The notes under the pieces were generated by a model, which worked only from the letters and a program-made list of their open reading frames with translations, made no database searches and was not told where the DNA came from. From Aphrophora alni (Eukaryota > Arthropoda > Insecta > Hemiptera > Aphrophoridae), in contig OY740769.1 in NCBI GenBank assembly GCA_963513935.1, forward strand, positions 31,337,120 through 31,401,119: a stretch of DNA of 64,000 nucleotides, given 5' to 3'. This document shows, piece by piece, positions 44,881-56,831 of the stretch (the stretch's first letter is position 1; each line of letters starts with the position of its first letter). The position numbers and the translations under genes were made by a program.

Positions 44881-46700
44881 CCCAAACAGCATATTAAAGA
44901 AAATTATAGTAAAGTGGGAAAAACAAAAAAGTTTTAAAATAAACCAATGAAATCAGTTTTTATTTGATCCCTTAGGAGCAACAATTATTAAACAAAGTTT
45001 TATCATAACGTTGAAAGCCAATTTACAGAATATTTTAATTTAGCTTTTTTTATGGCAGATTAAACCCAAATTTCATAAAAAATGAAAGAAACAACTCAAG
45101 ATATGGCTTAAAATTAATATATATACTAAATTTTATCTAAATCAGTTTATCTATTGAGTTCATTACTACACTGCATGAAGAAAAGGCATAATTTTAAAAT
45201 AACTTTTTTTTTTAGACTCAGGAGACCTCAAAATTAATATTGAAAAATTCAACATCGATATTTCTGATATTATACTATGTTTATGTGAGAAAGTAGAAGG
45301 AACATGTAAAACAAAACACACATTTCTTCTATTTGCAGCAACTTAATTTTTAACCATAACATAATGTGTGTTGTACCATTCCACATTTTTGGACACTTAC
45401 GTCATACAAGTGCCACAATCGTGTATTGGAATAAGGTGTAGCGGGACGGACAAGTTTCAGAAATTGGTTAATGTTGCAGAATTATGAGTGAGGTAGTCGA
45501 ATGAATGAAAATACGTTAAATAATAATAGTAGTTCAATATTACTTATATGTGTCTTGTAAAAATATGTATAAGATTTGAAATTATTCATAAAAATAATGT
45601 CCCAAAATATAAAAAATCAGTGCAGTGTCTTGTGCGCCGACAACTTTGGTCAGATCTGGGAGTATAGGTAATTAGGAATTCCAATTGACTAACAGAACCA
45701 AACAAAAATCCTATACTATGTGATCTGGAGGGGTTTAGTTCAAATTTTGGAGACTGGACTTGTTCTTCTTCCACTGGCGAGAGAAGTCATGTTTGACTCT
45801 TTCTCCATCATCACAGAACTTCTCATTTTCTTGATCGGCACTTCGCTTTGCATCTAGAGCAACGTCCGACAATGAGCAGTATCAAAAAGATAGTTTTTAT
45901 GTGAAATTCAGTAATTTCAGTGCTAGTATCCTTGATATGGGACACATAATAAGTTATATTTAAAACTTATAATATATTCAGTTAGAGATATATTAAATAT
46001 CCAGTGCATATAAACTTTTATTTGAAAACACTAAAAGACATGTTATGTTGAGAAAATTGCATTAAAATAATCTTCTCATAATAAACTAACTAGAAAAACT
46101 ATTATTCATTAATTTGGGAAAATTAATTCCAAAATAACTTTAGAGTGTTGAAAGTCATAATAATTAAAGATTTGAGCTTTGTGTTTGTATCTAAGATTTA
46201 AGGAAAGACAGAAAACTTTGTGAAATTAAATTGTATTTCCAAAAATCAGTCTTCTACTGTGAACTCCTCTTTAATTCATAACTCACTATATGTTTTAAAT
46301 ATTACTTTATAAGAATTTCATATATGTTAGAAATATAAACAATTGATTATTCATGTATTTCAGAAGGACTTCCATACCATAATAACCATTTTTAGTCTGT
46401 AAGGAATTTATATATCTATTGTAGGATGTTAGAAATAAAAACCTTTTTGATCAATGTCTGTATTTCGGTTACCATATCTGAAAAAAATATTATTACATGT
46501 GGGTATTTTCAGATAAATTGTAGTTTGTATTTAGAGTACATTTTTTTCCTGAAAATTCATGATCCCGTGGTTTATTGTTTGTTTTATAAAAGTAAAAGTA
46601 TCTGTGCTTACTCACAAACTGGCGTCTAACCAATTTAAATTCATTAAGAATAAAATGACACAAAATCAGGAAATATGAAAAGTTACAGTGTAAGCTTAAA
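44881..46700. other. Intronic AT-rich sequence
   Basis: No supported gene. The short frames here (45586-45774 minus, 46426-46629 plus) lack splice context or family resemblance. The segment at 45400-45870 is less AT-rich and could be old transposon sequence. Confidence 0.3.
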
Positions 46701-47077
46701 TTTTAAATGTCCATAACGCTTTCAGGACAACCTTTAAGGCTCTCTCCATCCAAGATTGTACTGCATGATGAAGAGCCACATCCTTCCAGAGGTAACTCTG
46801 CTATCACAGAACACTACAGATCTAAACCGGAAGGTTCATAAACATTCCTGTTAGAGTGCAACGGCTACCGTGAGTACCATAAGGCGTATAGGACATAATC
46901 TTAGACTGGCTTCTCATTAGTGAGTTATAGTAGAGTGTATTTACTATAATACCACTACCTAAGTCTAAGGTGTGGTTCCATGCTAAGAGACTGAATTGTG
47001 CATGGTAAATGTGTCCCTAATAGAACAACCAAACAACATAAATGATGATGAACGACATAGCAGAATAGGATGTACAG

Positions 47078-47329
47078 TTGCAAAGGGTCGGATCTCCAGC
47101 ACCGGCACATAAGATAATGACTAAGCATGCTACCTCTATGTCATTAGTACACTATTGCAAGGACAAGAAAGACAAACTAAACATAAGTGTGATCGAGATG
47201 GAAGATCCAATTGAAATGGACAGTAAAGTGAGCATCAAGGTGAAGAAGAACCCATTCACGCCAACTAAAACACTAGAAAGGATCTATGATGAACAAACTA
47301 GCATCCTAACCTTGATAGGGCCTATATAG
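47078..47329 (+). pseudogene. Unrecognised frame, possibly non-LTR ORF1 fragment
   Basis: The 83-codon frame (KDKKDKLNISVIEMEDPIEM, KNPFTPTKTLERIYDEQTS) is hydrophilic and has coding-like composition, and sits beside non-LTR remnants at 47900-49200. I do not recognise it. ORF1 (gag-like) of the same element is the likeliest source. Confidence 0.25.
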
Positions 47330-47435
47330 TTAGTTTAGTTATGGAAGGGTCCAAGGCTGCTCAACTTCCTGTCACTAAAATACTAACCTTATTTTCCCCG
47401 TCTATCTTAATAAGTCACAAGAAGGTTAATATTTT

Positions 47436-47897
47436 AGTAATACCAATGACTACATAAATACTATAAGACACGACATGGCCATGTTAAATATTCTACGCTT
47501 ATTCTTGAGTTGACCAATACCCGCTAGGGTGTGCTGCTAGAGAATCTGAAGTTGATGTGACTGGCGCTACGGTCAAACAATGTTTCAGGCGGGTAAGAGA
47601 AAATGCACTGATGCCACATATGGGACCAGAGATGCGAGGGAAGGTCGAGAATCGCTTATCTCAGCGCACGAACTGACAACACTGACTATGCTGACGGAAG
47701 TAAGTGAGAAGGTTTGTGAGAGAGAGGTCAACAGTTGTACAGTCTCAACCAAGTGGGATGCGTACAGTTAAGCACCTGCTGCTAGCGCTTTCTGATAGCT
47801 GTGTGTCAAACTTGTGACGAACAGCACCCGTAAAGCGTAGACTATTTCCCTATCCTATGTCGTGTCTTATAGTATTTATGTAGTCATTGGTAATACT
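47436..47897. mobile_element. MITE with about 45-bp terminal inverted repeats
   Basis: AGTAATACCAATGACTACAT and AATACTATAAGACACGACAT at the left are mirrored at 47852-47897. The interior is GC-richer (GGGTGTGCTGCTAGAG, GCTAGCGCTTTCTGATAG) and has no transposase. The target duplication is unclear, and the superfamily is not assigned. The frame at 47580-47771 inside it is not supported. Confidence 0.75.
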
Positions 47898-47899
47898 TT

Positions 47900-48440
47900 G
47901 TGAAATGGATACACGTTTACTATGAGTTCCTGTCACTGCTATCCAAAAGGATCTTTTATGACTACTCAACTAAGTTTAGACCCAGCCAAGATTTAAACTT
48001 CCTACGAACCTACAATGATTCTGGGGGATATGACTGTTACTGGGAATGTCATTCCGAGGTAAAGTAGCCTTTTATAGGGTAGTGCTTCACACACACTCAC
48101 AAACAGTGTTCAGCTGTTTCTCTATGTATTAGACAAAAGCAGCACATATCCACTGTAACCTTTCCCATGCGTTTGAGATGATGGTTTACTGAGCAGTGTC
48201 TGGAGAGGGCATAATCTCTCTTCTGCTAAGATCTAGTAATAATTGTTTAGGCATTGTTTTAGAGAAGGCTATGAATTTTTTGGCTTGTCTTAGACCTGGG
48301 TATTTTGTCCAACACTTGGTCTTCTGATCTTGTTCCCAAGTTTCCATGATGTGAAGATACGTCCTAGGCACTCCAAAGAATGGCTCAGGCACAACAAAGT
48401 CTGTCTTTGCACCCGTCTTGGAGCCATTCATATACCATTG
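47900..48440 (-). pseudogene. Non-LTR retrotransposon (Jockey/R1-like) RNase H/C-terminal remnant
   Basis: The minus strand from about 48430 reads NGSKTGAKTDF (the DGSKT start of RNase H), then VPEPFFGVPRTYLHIMETWE, GLRQAKKFIAFSKTMPKQLL and LDLSRREI. In another frame it then reads GKVTVDMCCFCLIHREKQLN, the CxxC...E...H zinc-like tail. A G(P)EPFxG block followed by RQAKxF and LLxLxRRxL, then the LTGH...C..C...E...H..C tail, is diagnostic for insect non-LTR elements with RNase H. Stops and shifts are frequent. Confidence 0.65.
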
Positions 48441-48699
48441 GAAAGATTCTTCATCCAGTTTATGTTCACCTTCCTTCCAAACCTGTCAGTCTGGGAAATT
48501 TTTTTAAAAATTCTTCTCAAAAGTTATTGTCCTAGGCATTTTGTCTGATACTGTTATGGCCAACTGAGTACATTACTGTTGTTGCAGGTTTTTCAGTTTG
48601 CCAGCCATTTTGGCATTTTGTTGTCCATCCCCCACTGCCTGAGAGTTGCACTATATCCACACTTCTTCACCTGTAGGTTCAGAGAGAGCAAATTCAGTG

Positions 48700-49197
48700 C
48701 CTCCAGTACCCAGAAAGGTGCATATCTGATAAAACCTAATGAGATAGTGGAACTTAGCCCAGACAGTTCTCCAAAACGCATAACCGAAGACAACAAGAGG
48801 AAGAGAAGATATGAGGATCTGAGAGTACAAAGAAGAAGTGACACGAAATATGATAGAGATAGAAAACATTAACCAATTGATTAGCAAAATAACCAAGAAT
48901 GTGAAGGAGCTAACCAGGTTGGTCAAGGAAAACACAAATACAAAAAAGGTGATTAATGTCAAAGTGTTAATGCTAAATAGAATGATGTTAGATAAACTGC
49001 AAAAAGAGGAAAAGTTCTTGTGTAAAATAGTTCAAGATAGGAACAAACAGCCAATGATAGAGAACACATATAATGGCCTCAGAGGACAAAAACTATTGGT
49101 ATCTGTGGGTACACAAGTAGCATCAAATGTTAAGATGATTAGAACCTCAACGACAAAGTTGGAAGAAAACACGATGTTTAAACCCAGATGGGCCTGA
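48700..49197 (+). pseudogene. Coiled-coil-rich frames, possible non-LTR ORF1 (gag-like)
   Basis: Two overlapping frames (IKPNEIVELSPDSSPKRITE; EIENINQLISKITKNVKELT, LMLNRMMLDKLQKEEKF, LVSVGTQVASNVKM) have heptad-like Leu/Ile spacing and abundant Lys/Asn/Asp, as in ORF1 proteins of Jockey/R1-type elements. They lie next to the RNase H remnant but in the opposite orientation, so they are from another copy. No zinc knuckle is visible. Confidence 0.35.
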
Positions 49198-49537
49198 AAG
49201 GTGAGAGAATAGGATATGGAATGAGTAAAATTTTTGAAATAGAATAAATGAGGCAATCGAGACAAATGGTGGTCTATCCCCTAATTAATTCGGTTTCCGG
49301 AAAGAATATATGTATGTTGTAATAAACAATTACAATGAGTTTGAGATGGTTAAAAGTCGGAAATGGAAAAACAATATATTTACAAATATTGTAGAGATCT
49401 ACAATAATTTGGTTACTGCAACTGAAGAATAGAGTTTAGTATTATTTAGAATTACTACAGAAAACACCTATGAGTAGTTGATTGGATAAAAGGTATTACA
49501 CAAGCAAAGTAAAATAAGAATATATAGACAGTCTTAA

Positions 49538-51103
49538 CCCTGCAACCGGTTCGCGACCTACAAGTAGGTCGCCCACGTGCTCCCAAGTGATTTCACCAAC
49601 TCTTAATCACGTATTTTGCAATTCACCATTATGCCCACTTAGAATTGTCCTATCACAATAAATAAAATACCGTTGGAAAAGTAATGTTCCGTAGATGCAT
49701 AATCATGCAAAAAAATACCACAAAACGTTATAAATAATATTCCAAAAATTGGTGAAGTTCACGTATTTTTGTAGCGTAAAATCGTAAATTTCAACTCTGC
49801 GCCTTTTCGTATAACGCGGCTCCATTTTTCTCGATACGATTACAACTCTATTTATCTGTCATTTAAGTCAACTAAAACACTGTTCTATAGATCACATGTT
49901 TCTGTTTCTAACCGTAGATTACAAATTATTCTGCGTCTAACAGATCCAGAAATATATCTATTTGAGCAGAGAACAAACCTGACGAGACGAAATTCATTTG
50001 GCATTCGATGCGCTTTACTAAAAGACGAAATTCATTTCTCTCTGTTTTTAAAATTTTTCTTTACACTATGTTGTAGGGGAAATTCCATTCTATATGTTGG
50101 TACCACTTGATATAGGCAAATGCTTACTAAGAATTTGTTGTTTTGAAGTTCAAACGTAGCAAATGTCTGACGTGAAAACTATAATATTTGACGTGGCACA
50201 TATTGGTTTTGGGATAAGATTTTTGTTATTTTGAAGGTTTGTGTATACAAATTGTATATAATTTGTGTATACAAGTTACAATATATGTGTTTTTATTTCT
50301 AAAGTTTGTTTTTGAGTGAATTTCGAGTGTGTATATGGAATAACCTATAAATAAAAATGGTAAGTTTAGGCTATATTCATATTTTCTTATATTTAGTGTT
50401 TTATATGATTATACAAGTGAATATGTGTATTATTCTTTGTAAAGTATATTGTATTAGTAAAATCTAATGCTTTTGTTTTAGGCCTAGCTTTAGAAAGTTA
50501 CTAATTATGCCTAAAAGGTTGACGTGTCACCCTAACCTTCAAGCGTCAGAATACCAATTTTTGAAAAATCATCATTTTTATTTAGAAAATGTAACATATT
50601 ATTATTTTTTTCCCCTAAATATATTCACAAATATATTAGAAATCTCAAGTAATTGTTGAAAAAAAAAAGAAAAAAGGTATTAGTATGTTTTTGATCACCA
50701 TTTCTGTGAAATTTCTGGTTCGTTACTCTTCGATTTTTTGGTATTTGACCAAAAAACTCCAAATTTGATATATCTAACTTTTTTTTCACTACACACCTAC
50801 ATTCTATGCACCTTTCTGGACATAATGATATATAAAAGTTCTGTATAAAATATATATTACTATTTTTGGTAAATTATTGAAAGAAAAAAGATCTTTTTAC
50901 ATTTTTTTATAAAATATTTTTTTAAATTTTGAAAATGTAACAAATTTATATATTTGTTTTCCTAAATATATTCACAAATAATACACAAAAATTGTGTATA
51001 TCTTAGAAATAGGTAGTAAGCTATTAATTTTGGGTGATACAACTTTTTCTGAAAAAAATTTAATATCATTTTTGACATCTAACATACTTACTCCAAAACC
51101 GTT

Positions 51104-51138
<35 letters not shown>

Positions 51139-51261
51139 TAGATGAATTCTATGCATCTTTCTGAGTAAAATGATATCTTATAAGTTAGGTTTTGTATACA
51201 AATAATATTTTTTATTAATTTTTTAAGAAAACAAAACCTTTAACATACACCGGCTGTAGGG
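49538..51261. mobile_element. Non-autonomous piggyBac-type element, 1.7 kb
   Basis: TTAA at 49534-49537 and 51262-51265 flank the inverted ends CCCTGCAACCGG and CCCTACAGCCGG (the latter read from the minus strand). TTAA plus a CCCT start is the piggyBac signature. The interior lacks a transposase. Near 50355 there is AAAATG immediately followed by GTAAGT, a start codon abutting a donor, which may be the remains of the 5' leader exon. Confidence 0.75.
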
Positions 51262-51950
51262 TTAAGACCCATAGTGATGTATGGTAGTAAAGCTTAGACA
51301 TTAATTTGGTAAGAAGGTTATGTTCACGATTTATGGCTCATCGTAATAATTCAATTAAAGATACAGAAATTTATTAAGTCTCAGAATTAGGTAGATTGGC
51401 TATATTATGGATCCTTCAAAAAGTCCCAGAAGAATTGAGGAATGGAGATACATATAAGGAGGGCACAGGGACAGACTGCAAGAGATGGAGGGATGATCTG
51501 GGGTGGATCTGAGAGGGGTGTAGGGTGAGAAATTGGAGAAAGTTTGTATGATGAAGCTACTTTTCTCCGATAAGAAATATTATAACACAAAACTCAGAAA
51601 TAATAACAAATAATAATTGTTTGCCTACACTGATAAAACAAGGCATACCTGTCCTATGAACACACATTTTGAATTTAATTTTTGAAGATTAACATGAGAA
51701 AATATAACTGCATCAGTTATTTATGAATTACATTTATTTTTTGTTTGTCAAACTTATGTTTTTTTATATCCTAAACTGTACATTTTGTGGTTTCAAGTAT
51801 ATGTTGGAAGGTTAATTCATTCAGTTAAATACTTAACACAAGAAAAATAATAATATGTAAAATATGTATAGCCAATTTTGTAAGTACGAACCAATTCTGC
51901 ATACTTATTCAATTTATTAGAGCCTTTTTTGTCCTTATATAATTTCTTAC

Positions 51951-51952
<2 letters not shown>

Positions 51953-52008
<56 letters not shown>
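51953..52008. repeat. Poly-T tract, about 56 bp
   Basis: Uninterrupted T. Read from the minus strand it is a poly-A, as left by a retrotransposed tail, but no attached retroelement is evident. Confidence 0.95.
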
Positions 52009-52635
52009 CAAGACTGTAATCTCACCATTAAAATTTAAAGTAACAAAAATATCACACATAACATAAGGGTTAGATTTACACGAACCACCATAAAACTGTT
52101 ATATTGAAATTGCAATTGCTTTAAATTAGGAAATAATGGCAAAATATAGAATGACATAAAAATTAAAATGTAACAATATAACATACAATATTAAACCCTC
52201 AGTAGATCCAGAATATGTAATGGTATGGTACTATCCTTCATCTTTGTGTGATATATAGTTAAATATATATGATTTGTGTGTCTATAGTGTGTGAATGGGG
52301 GGGGGGCACAAAAGATCTAATTAGATCGCAGTGCAGGAGGCGCTTTTAAAACACTCCCCCCAGTCTTAATAATAATAGTGTGTGAATAAACTCAGTCAGA
52401 GTCCATTGTAATGTTTTATTAACAACCTCCAATGAGAGAGAAAATTTTGATGTTGGGATTACAGTTTGACTTTGGACTTACTGAAACACTCATACACCTG
52501 GTTTTCCAAAAACAAGAAATCACTCTTCTTTACCATTCAGGACACAATACTATGAGAGATATATTGAAGACAATACATCAACCGGAATCCAGTCTTTAGA
52601 AAATCTTAACAAACAATACCTTTTGGAAGCGATAC

Positions 52636-52639
<4 letters not shown>

Positions 52640-52699
<60 letters not shown>
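52640..52699. repeat. (TA)n microsatellite
   Basis: About 60 bp of TA lying about 150 bp from the exon at 52853. The Ile-Tyr frames over it are artefacts. Confidence 0.95.
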
Positions 52700-52702
<3 letters not shown>

Positions 52703-52852
52703 AGAGACATTCTGTAGTTGATATAGCGTGATTCCAGATACATGAACAATAAGTAAGAACTAAGTAACGTATAATAACGAAGTTTGATTTGGATACCAAA
52801 AATAAGAAATTTCAAATCCTACAATTATAAAGTTTAGAGATATTACACTTAC

Positions 52853-53012
52853 TTTTCTCCAAGCTCTTCTACAAAGACAATGACTGGGCCTTTATTTGGT
52901 TCCATTTCTTGAATGTGAGCATGACAGATACGATCAGGCTGCAATTTTACAAGACATTTAACTCCAACTTGCAGTTCTCTATTGTTCCACATGGTAATTC
53001 CACATCTCAGAC
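52853..53012 (-). CDS. Otu-like gene, tudor-domain exon
   Basis: Between TTGTAG and GTAAGT the minus strand encodes LRCGITMWNNRELQ, then VGVKCLVKLQPDRICHAHIQ, EMEPNKGPVIVFVEELGEK. A VGxKCxxK(x)...D...YxAxIxE...GPVxVFxEELGEK sequence is the tudor fold as found in Otu, OTUD4 and ALG13, where EELGEK is the hallmark of the last strands. The domain is completed by LTVPFECLEL in the exon at 44220. The tudor domain in this family is thought to bind RNA or methylated ligands and to support the adjacent deubiquitinase domain. One aromatic position (ICHAH for YYxAx) deviates. Confidence 0.85.
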
Positions 53013-53186
53013 CTACAATAACATTATTGGTTAAATCTTTATTATTTAAACAGGTTAAATAAGCTCAAAGTAATTTTTAAATAGTCCATTTTATTTGTTA
53101 AATGAGGTTAGGTATCATGCTCTGAAATAATTCAAAAATGAGCTTGTAGTTAATATTATATAGTGAAGCTATTTTAAAAATTACAA

Positions 53187-53700
53187 AAATTATTCTTTCG
53201 AACTTGAAGAGTTCCACTAAGTATTTATTTATTAAAATTTGAATTTAATTATTATTTTGCTCGACTTAAGGGCGCCAGATGTGTTAACATCAATTTAGAA
53301 AAAAGAAGTTAATTATTGTTATTAAATTTCTCAGGGGTGAGTCCTTTTACCAGTGTACTTCACAGTGATCTTGGTTTCAGAAATGAAAACACTTTGGCTG
53401 AAATGTTAACAAAAAACATTTATTAAATAGTAAAGAACAAAAACATTAACATCAATTTTGAAATAAATATTATAAATCACTTATGTTATACATCCTACTA
53501 TTAGATGTTATTAATTCCTTTTAAGAAGATTTTAACTTTTAAGAAAGATCTTGAATTTATCTTTTTTATATTTTTTAAGTTGCAACTGAAGAATTTATTA
53601 TGAATCTTAACAGATTAATCTTATCTGTTTTCAATATTGAATTTATATTACTTTAAAAAGAAAATTATGTCTGTCTATATTTAGTATTCTTCTACGTTAA
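53187..53700 (-). mobile_element. Diverged LTR fragment related to the 55367/61561 LTRs
   Basis: Read on the minus strand, this segment follows the 3' half of the LTR at 56270-56800. GTTGCAACT, AGTCCTTTTA, TGTACTTCA, GGGCGCC and TTTAGAAAA-AAGAAGTTAAT words come in the same order with many substitutions and indels. It is an old solo LTR or fragment in the intron between the first two exons called here. Confidence 0.7.
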
Positions 53701-53814
53701 GTAACATAATTATTTTAAAATATTAAATTTATTTACAAGAACAAGAAAATCAAACATAATAAATTTTATAAGATGAACAATATGAATTTTAAGTATTAAA
53801 CAATACAGAGTTAC

Positions 53815-53883
53815 CAGTCCGTTGTCTTAAACACATCACTCGATTATGGTCCAAACAGCATGGTTCCTTATACGATGGTGTTC
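53815..53883 (-). CDS. Otu-like gene, most upstream exon called (pre-tudor)
   Basis: TPSYKEPCCLDHNRVMCLRQ and RT are encoded between CATTTCAG and GTAACT on the minus strand. It begins after one base from an upstream exon and ends with one base that makes Gly with the tudor exon. The Cys/His-containing stretch precedes the tudor domain. The OTU catalytic domain expected N-terminal to it was not found in 53884-64000, so those exons are either further upstream or missed. Confidence 0.72.
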
Positions 53884-55016
53884 CTGAAATGAGATGTCCC
53901 TCGAAGTCATTTTTAATGTAGATTTCAAACGCTAGTCTTAAGAATGTCTATTAACCATCCGTGTTTATTACTACACGCAAAATTGTCTATTGTCTTTTTA
54001 TAAAACACGCTGCTCGTACTGAACACTTCTAACAGTTTGCATTATTTTAAAATTAATACGATTTATTATGTTCATCTACATTGTCCAAATCTATTTAAAA
54101 ACTGTCAATATAACACACTTTATAAGTTCAAAAAACCAACTAATGCATTCCGACTACACGTTCATTGTTTCTTAGCACTTAACCCAGACTCTCCTTAACA
54201 CCACCGTCGCCTATAAGCTCCCTACTAACACTGATCTAGCAATTTTGCCACGAGATGTCTTACTTCCGAATAGGTTCTTTCCGGTCACACTTTTGCTGTC
54301 GTAAAACAGTCCACACACGTCGTAAAACTCAAACAATTTACATTTAATATCAATTAAACTAAATTATATTAAAATTAAACATGGTAATTTATACTGTTGT
54401 CTTGAAAATCCATTTTGTTCCTATAAATGAATTTACTAAATACAATTCATGATCCAGACATCCTGTCTCTGTCCATGCGCCCGCGGATTTTAAACCTATT
54501 ATAAATTTTGATTTTTCACATTACCACAGCTCTAACTCAAGTGTCACTCACGAGTAAGAAAATATGAAACATTAAATGCCTAATTGATTGTAAGTAGGAC
54601 TATGAATAAACCTTTAAGAATGGCCAATACCAAGATGATGGAAATGATCTAGACAGCCATCTGCAATCTTACTGTTTTCTTATGAAAATGCAAAAATAAA
54701 TTGGTATGATCAATGTTATCTAATAATAAATAGTAAAGTAAAATAAGACATACTTTTGGTCTGAGATGTAGGAGGGGGGGGAGAGGGAATTTATTGCTTA
54801 AATCGGTTCTTACTGATATTTTAAGTTGTACAAAAAAAGTGTCCCTCTGAAAACTAGACATTTTGTATTATCAGTAACAACAAAACAACTCACATATTGG
54901 TAGCTTTTTGTAAACCTCCATTTTCAAAGCTCCTATAAAAACAATAGTTATGAACAAATTTGTTCATTATTAAATTACTAAGAAGTAGGATGGTGGATAA
55001 GCATATAATTATGCAA
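53884..55016. other. Upstream intronic sequence, no supported exon
   Basis: A possible short exon at 54898-54936 on the minus strand (ALKMEVYKKLPI between TTTATAG and GTGAGT) was considered. Spliced to 53883 it creates TGA, so it is not included. The sequence is otherwise AT-rich with a G-run at 54773-54781. Confidence 0.35.
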
Positions 55017-55362
55017 TATTACCTGAAAACACAGTCTTTTGATATTTGCTGTTAAAGTTCAAACAAGGTTCGGGACTGTAGTTCCATCATCAGTTCAATT
55101 GGTCAAATGCAGTTCGCCACATATTCAAAACACAGACACAAACATGCAAGTTTTACAGTTTAATAAAGTCGTAGTGTGCAGTCATCTGTCATGCAAGACA
55201 CTGAAACCTTAAATCCTTATCTAGCATAGGTTGTAACCTCTTCCTCTCGTGTATGTATTCTGATTACATAATAGTTCAATGGCTGTAGGATCTTATAGGT
55301 AATTAGATTTGAATGACAATAGGTCACATAAAAGGTCTTCCGGGTTGTTTATATATGCCTTA
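55017..55362 (-). repeat. PLE terminal repeat, left inverted arm
   Basis: This segment is the diverged reverse complement of 63205-63543. Shared words include ACCTGAAAA, ACAAACATGCA, TCTGTCA, ACTGAAACCTTA, CTTATCTAG and CCGGGTTGTTTATAT. It contains a hammerhead-like core. It is taken as one inverted terminal repeat of a PLE whose body is at 63010-63200. Confidence 0.65.
55066..55093 (-). ncRNA. Hammerhead-ribozyme-like motif, left arm
   Basis: On the minus strand CTGATGA (a perfect first core box) is followed by TGGAACTACAGTCC and CGAACC. The stem is degraded compared with the right arm, and GAA is followed by C where GAAA is usual. Confidence 0.5.
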
Positions 55363-55366
55363 TATA
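55363..55366. repeat. Target-site duplication TATA (left)
   Basis: TATA here and at 63006-63009 directly flank the LTR element. Surrounding TA-rich sequence means a 4-bp match could in part be chance. Confidence 0.75.
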
Positions 55367-56811
55367 TGTAATACCAAAAATGGTAATTTTAACCTAAATA
55401 ACCAAAAAATGGTTATATTGAGATTTAAATATTTAAAGTAACCCGGGAAACGGTAAATGTTAAAATAAGGGAATATAAAATTAAGATATAGGTTTCCAAA
55501 TTTAAATAAAATAATGTATATAGAATATTAGTCATAATTAGTAATAATAAATTAGGTAGTGTTTTGTTTCGTTAAAAATATAGACAAGAGATTTGTCAAA
55601 CAAAACTATTTGAACAGTGTCTAAGTCATGCGAGACGAATATCGCAGACGTTGCAAGATTGAATGAGGAGTCCGTGCGGTAAGAAATGTGAGCCCTGTAT
55701 CGCGGGAAGTGGAAAATCCACGAGGTAAAAAGATCAGTTAGAATTGGAGATCCGACGTAATAAGATGTTTTAAAATCAGTCTTAGAGTTTGGAAAAATGT
55801 AGTCAAGTGTTTTAAAAGAAAAAAAACAGTATTAGTTTTGAATAGAGGAGGGAGTTTTAGAACAGTTTAGTGTCAGTAGCGTGTTATATGAAAATAGATA
55901 AAAGACAATCGTATTTTCATACAAAAGATAACTATGTGTTTTGTGCCTAGACACGCTAAAATAGCGAAAGTGGGACAAGTCATGTAAGCGTAAAAAATCG
56001 TGAAGTGTTTTATGGACTAACAGTTAATAAACAATCTAAACACGAACATTAGTCGAGTACAATGGAAGGCTCGAAAAATGTGATTGATATAACGCCGACG
56101 GACAGTTTAGCACGTGGACATCATGGAGAAATATCCTTCAACAACGGACTGGTAATCAGTGTTAATGAACACTGAAACTCAAAATTTATCTATCTATGTA
56201 AAATTTATTATATTCAATGTATTATTTTTTATAAATTTAAAATCTTTTAAATAATTATTTTTTTTTTTTTTTGAGAATCATAGAAGTCTACTGACAAAAA
56301 TTTTATTTAAAGTAAATTCAACATAATACAAACAGATAACCTTAATCTATTCATTTTAATAAATAATTTTTCAAGTTGCAACTACAAATTTTAGAATCAC
56401 AAACAAGGATTTAAGTCTCTTCAAGGCATCTTTTTAAAGTTAAAAAGATAAGGAAATATCAAATAGTAGTAGGAAATATATTATGAACATGTATGTATAA
56501 CTTGTATAAATGTTAATACTTAACTCAATAAATTATGTTCAATTTCAGTTCAACAAAATAAGATTTTTTATTTCACCAAGAACCACTGAAGTACACTTTT
56601 AAAAGGACTTGCGACCCTGAGAGATCTTAATAATAACAATAACAATTAACTTCTTTCTTTTCTAAATTGGTAAGCTAACGCTTCCTGGCGCCCATAAAAA
56701 GCTTGGCATAGTTTTATAAATAATAATAAAACTTAAAATCATTTTTATATTTTCTTAATAAAAATAAGTACTCTTCAAGTACGACAAAGGCTCATTATAA
56801 TAACTATTACA
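55367..56811 (+). repeat. 5' LTR
   Basis: Compared by eye with the 3' LTR, I found no difference over the stretches checked, including the 15-T run near 56260 and equal total length. An AATAAA lies at about 56528. The LTR holds a 37-codon frame (56062-56175). Confidence 0.92.
56062..56175 (+). CDS. Small frame inside the LTR (37 aa)
   Basis: MEGSKNVIDITPTDSLARGH continues for 37 residues to a TGA. A G/GTAATC donor-like site lies near its end and a TTCAATTTCAG acceptor-like site about 400 bp downstream (about 56551), so it could be a leader exon. An identical copy is in the 3' LTR at 62256-62369. The length is within chance expectation, so this is only a candidate. Confidence 0.25.
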   Translation: MEGSKNVIDITPTDSLARGHHGEISFNNGLVISVNEH

Positions 56812-56813
56812 AG

Positions 56814-56831
56814 TGTCGCTCAACTCGGGGC
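56814..56831 (+). promoter_or_regulatory. Primer-binding site, tRNA-Lys-like
   Basis: Two bases after the LTR, TGTCGCTCAACTCGGGGC matches the classical tRNA-Lys(1,2) primer site TGGCGCCCAACGTGGGGC at 14 of 18 positions. The position is right for priming minus-strand synthesis. The mismatches mean another tRNA could fit better. Confidence 0.6.

Noticed and set aside
51953..52008. Poly-T as the tail of a processed pseudogene
   Set aside because: No coding or target-duplication evidence on the minus-strand side, so I left it as a simple homopolymer.
54898..54936. Possible additional upstream exon of the Otu-like gene (ALKMEVYKKLPI)
   Set aside because: Splice signals look fair, but joining it to the exon ending at 53883 creates a TGA at the junction.
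55660..55720. GAATGAGGAGTCCGTGCGGT followed by AAGAAATG in the LTR, resembling the classical hammerhead CTGATGAGTCCGTGAGGACGAAAC
   Set aside because: The CUGANGA box and a closing stem II cannot be aligned together, and GAAA is not adjacent to the stem. Similarity is limited to the GTCCGTG word.
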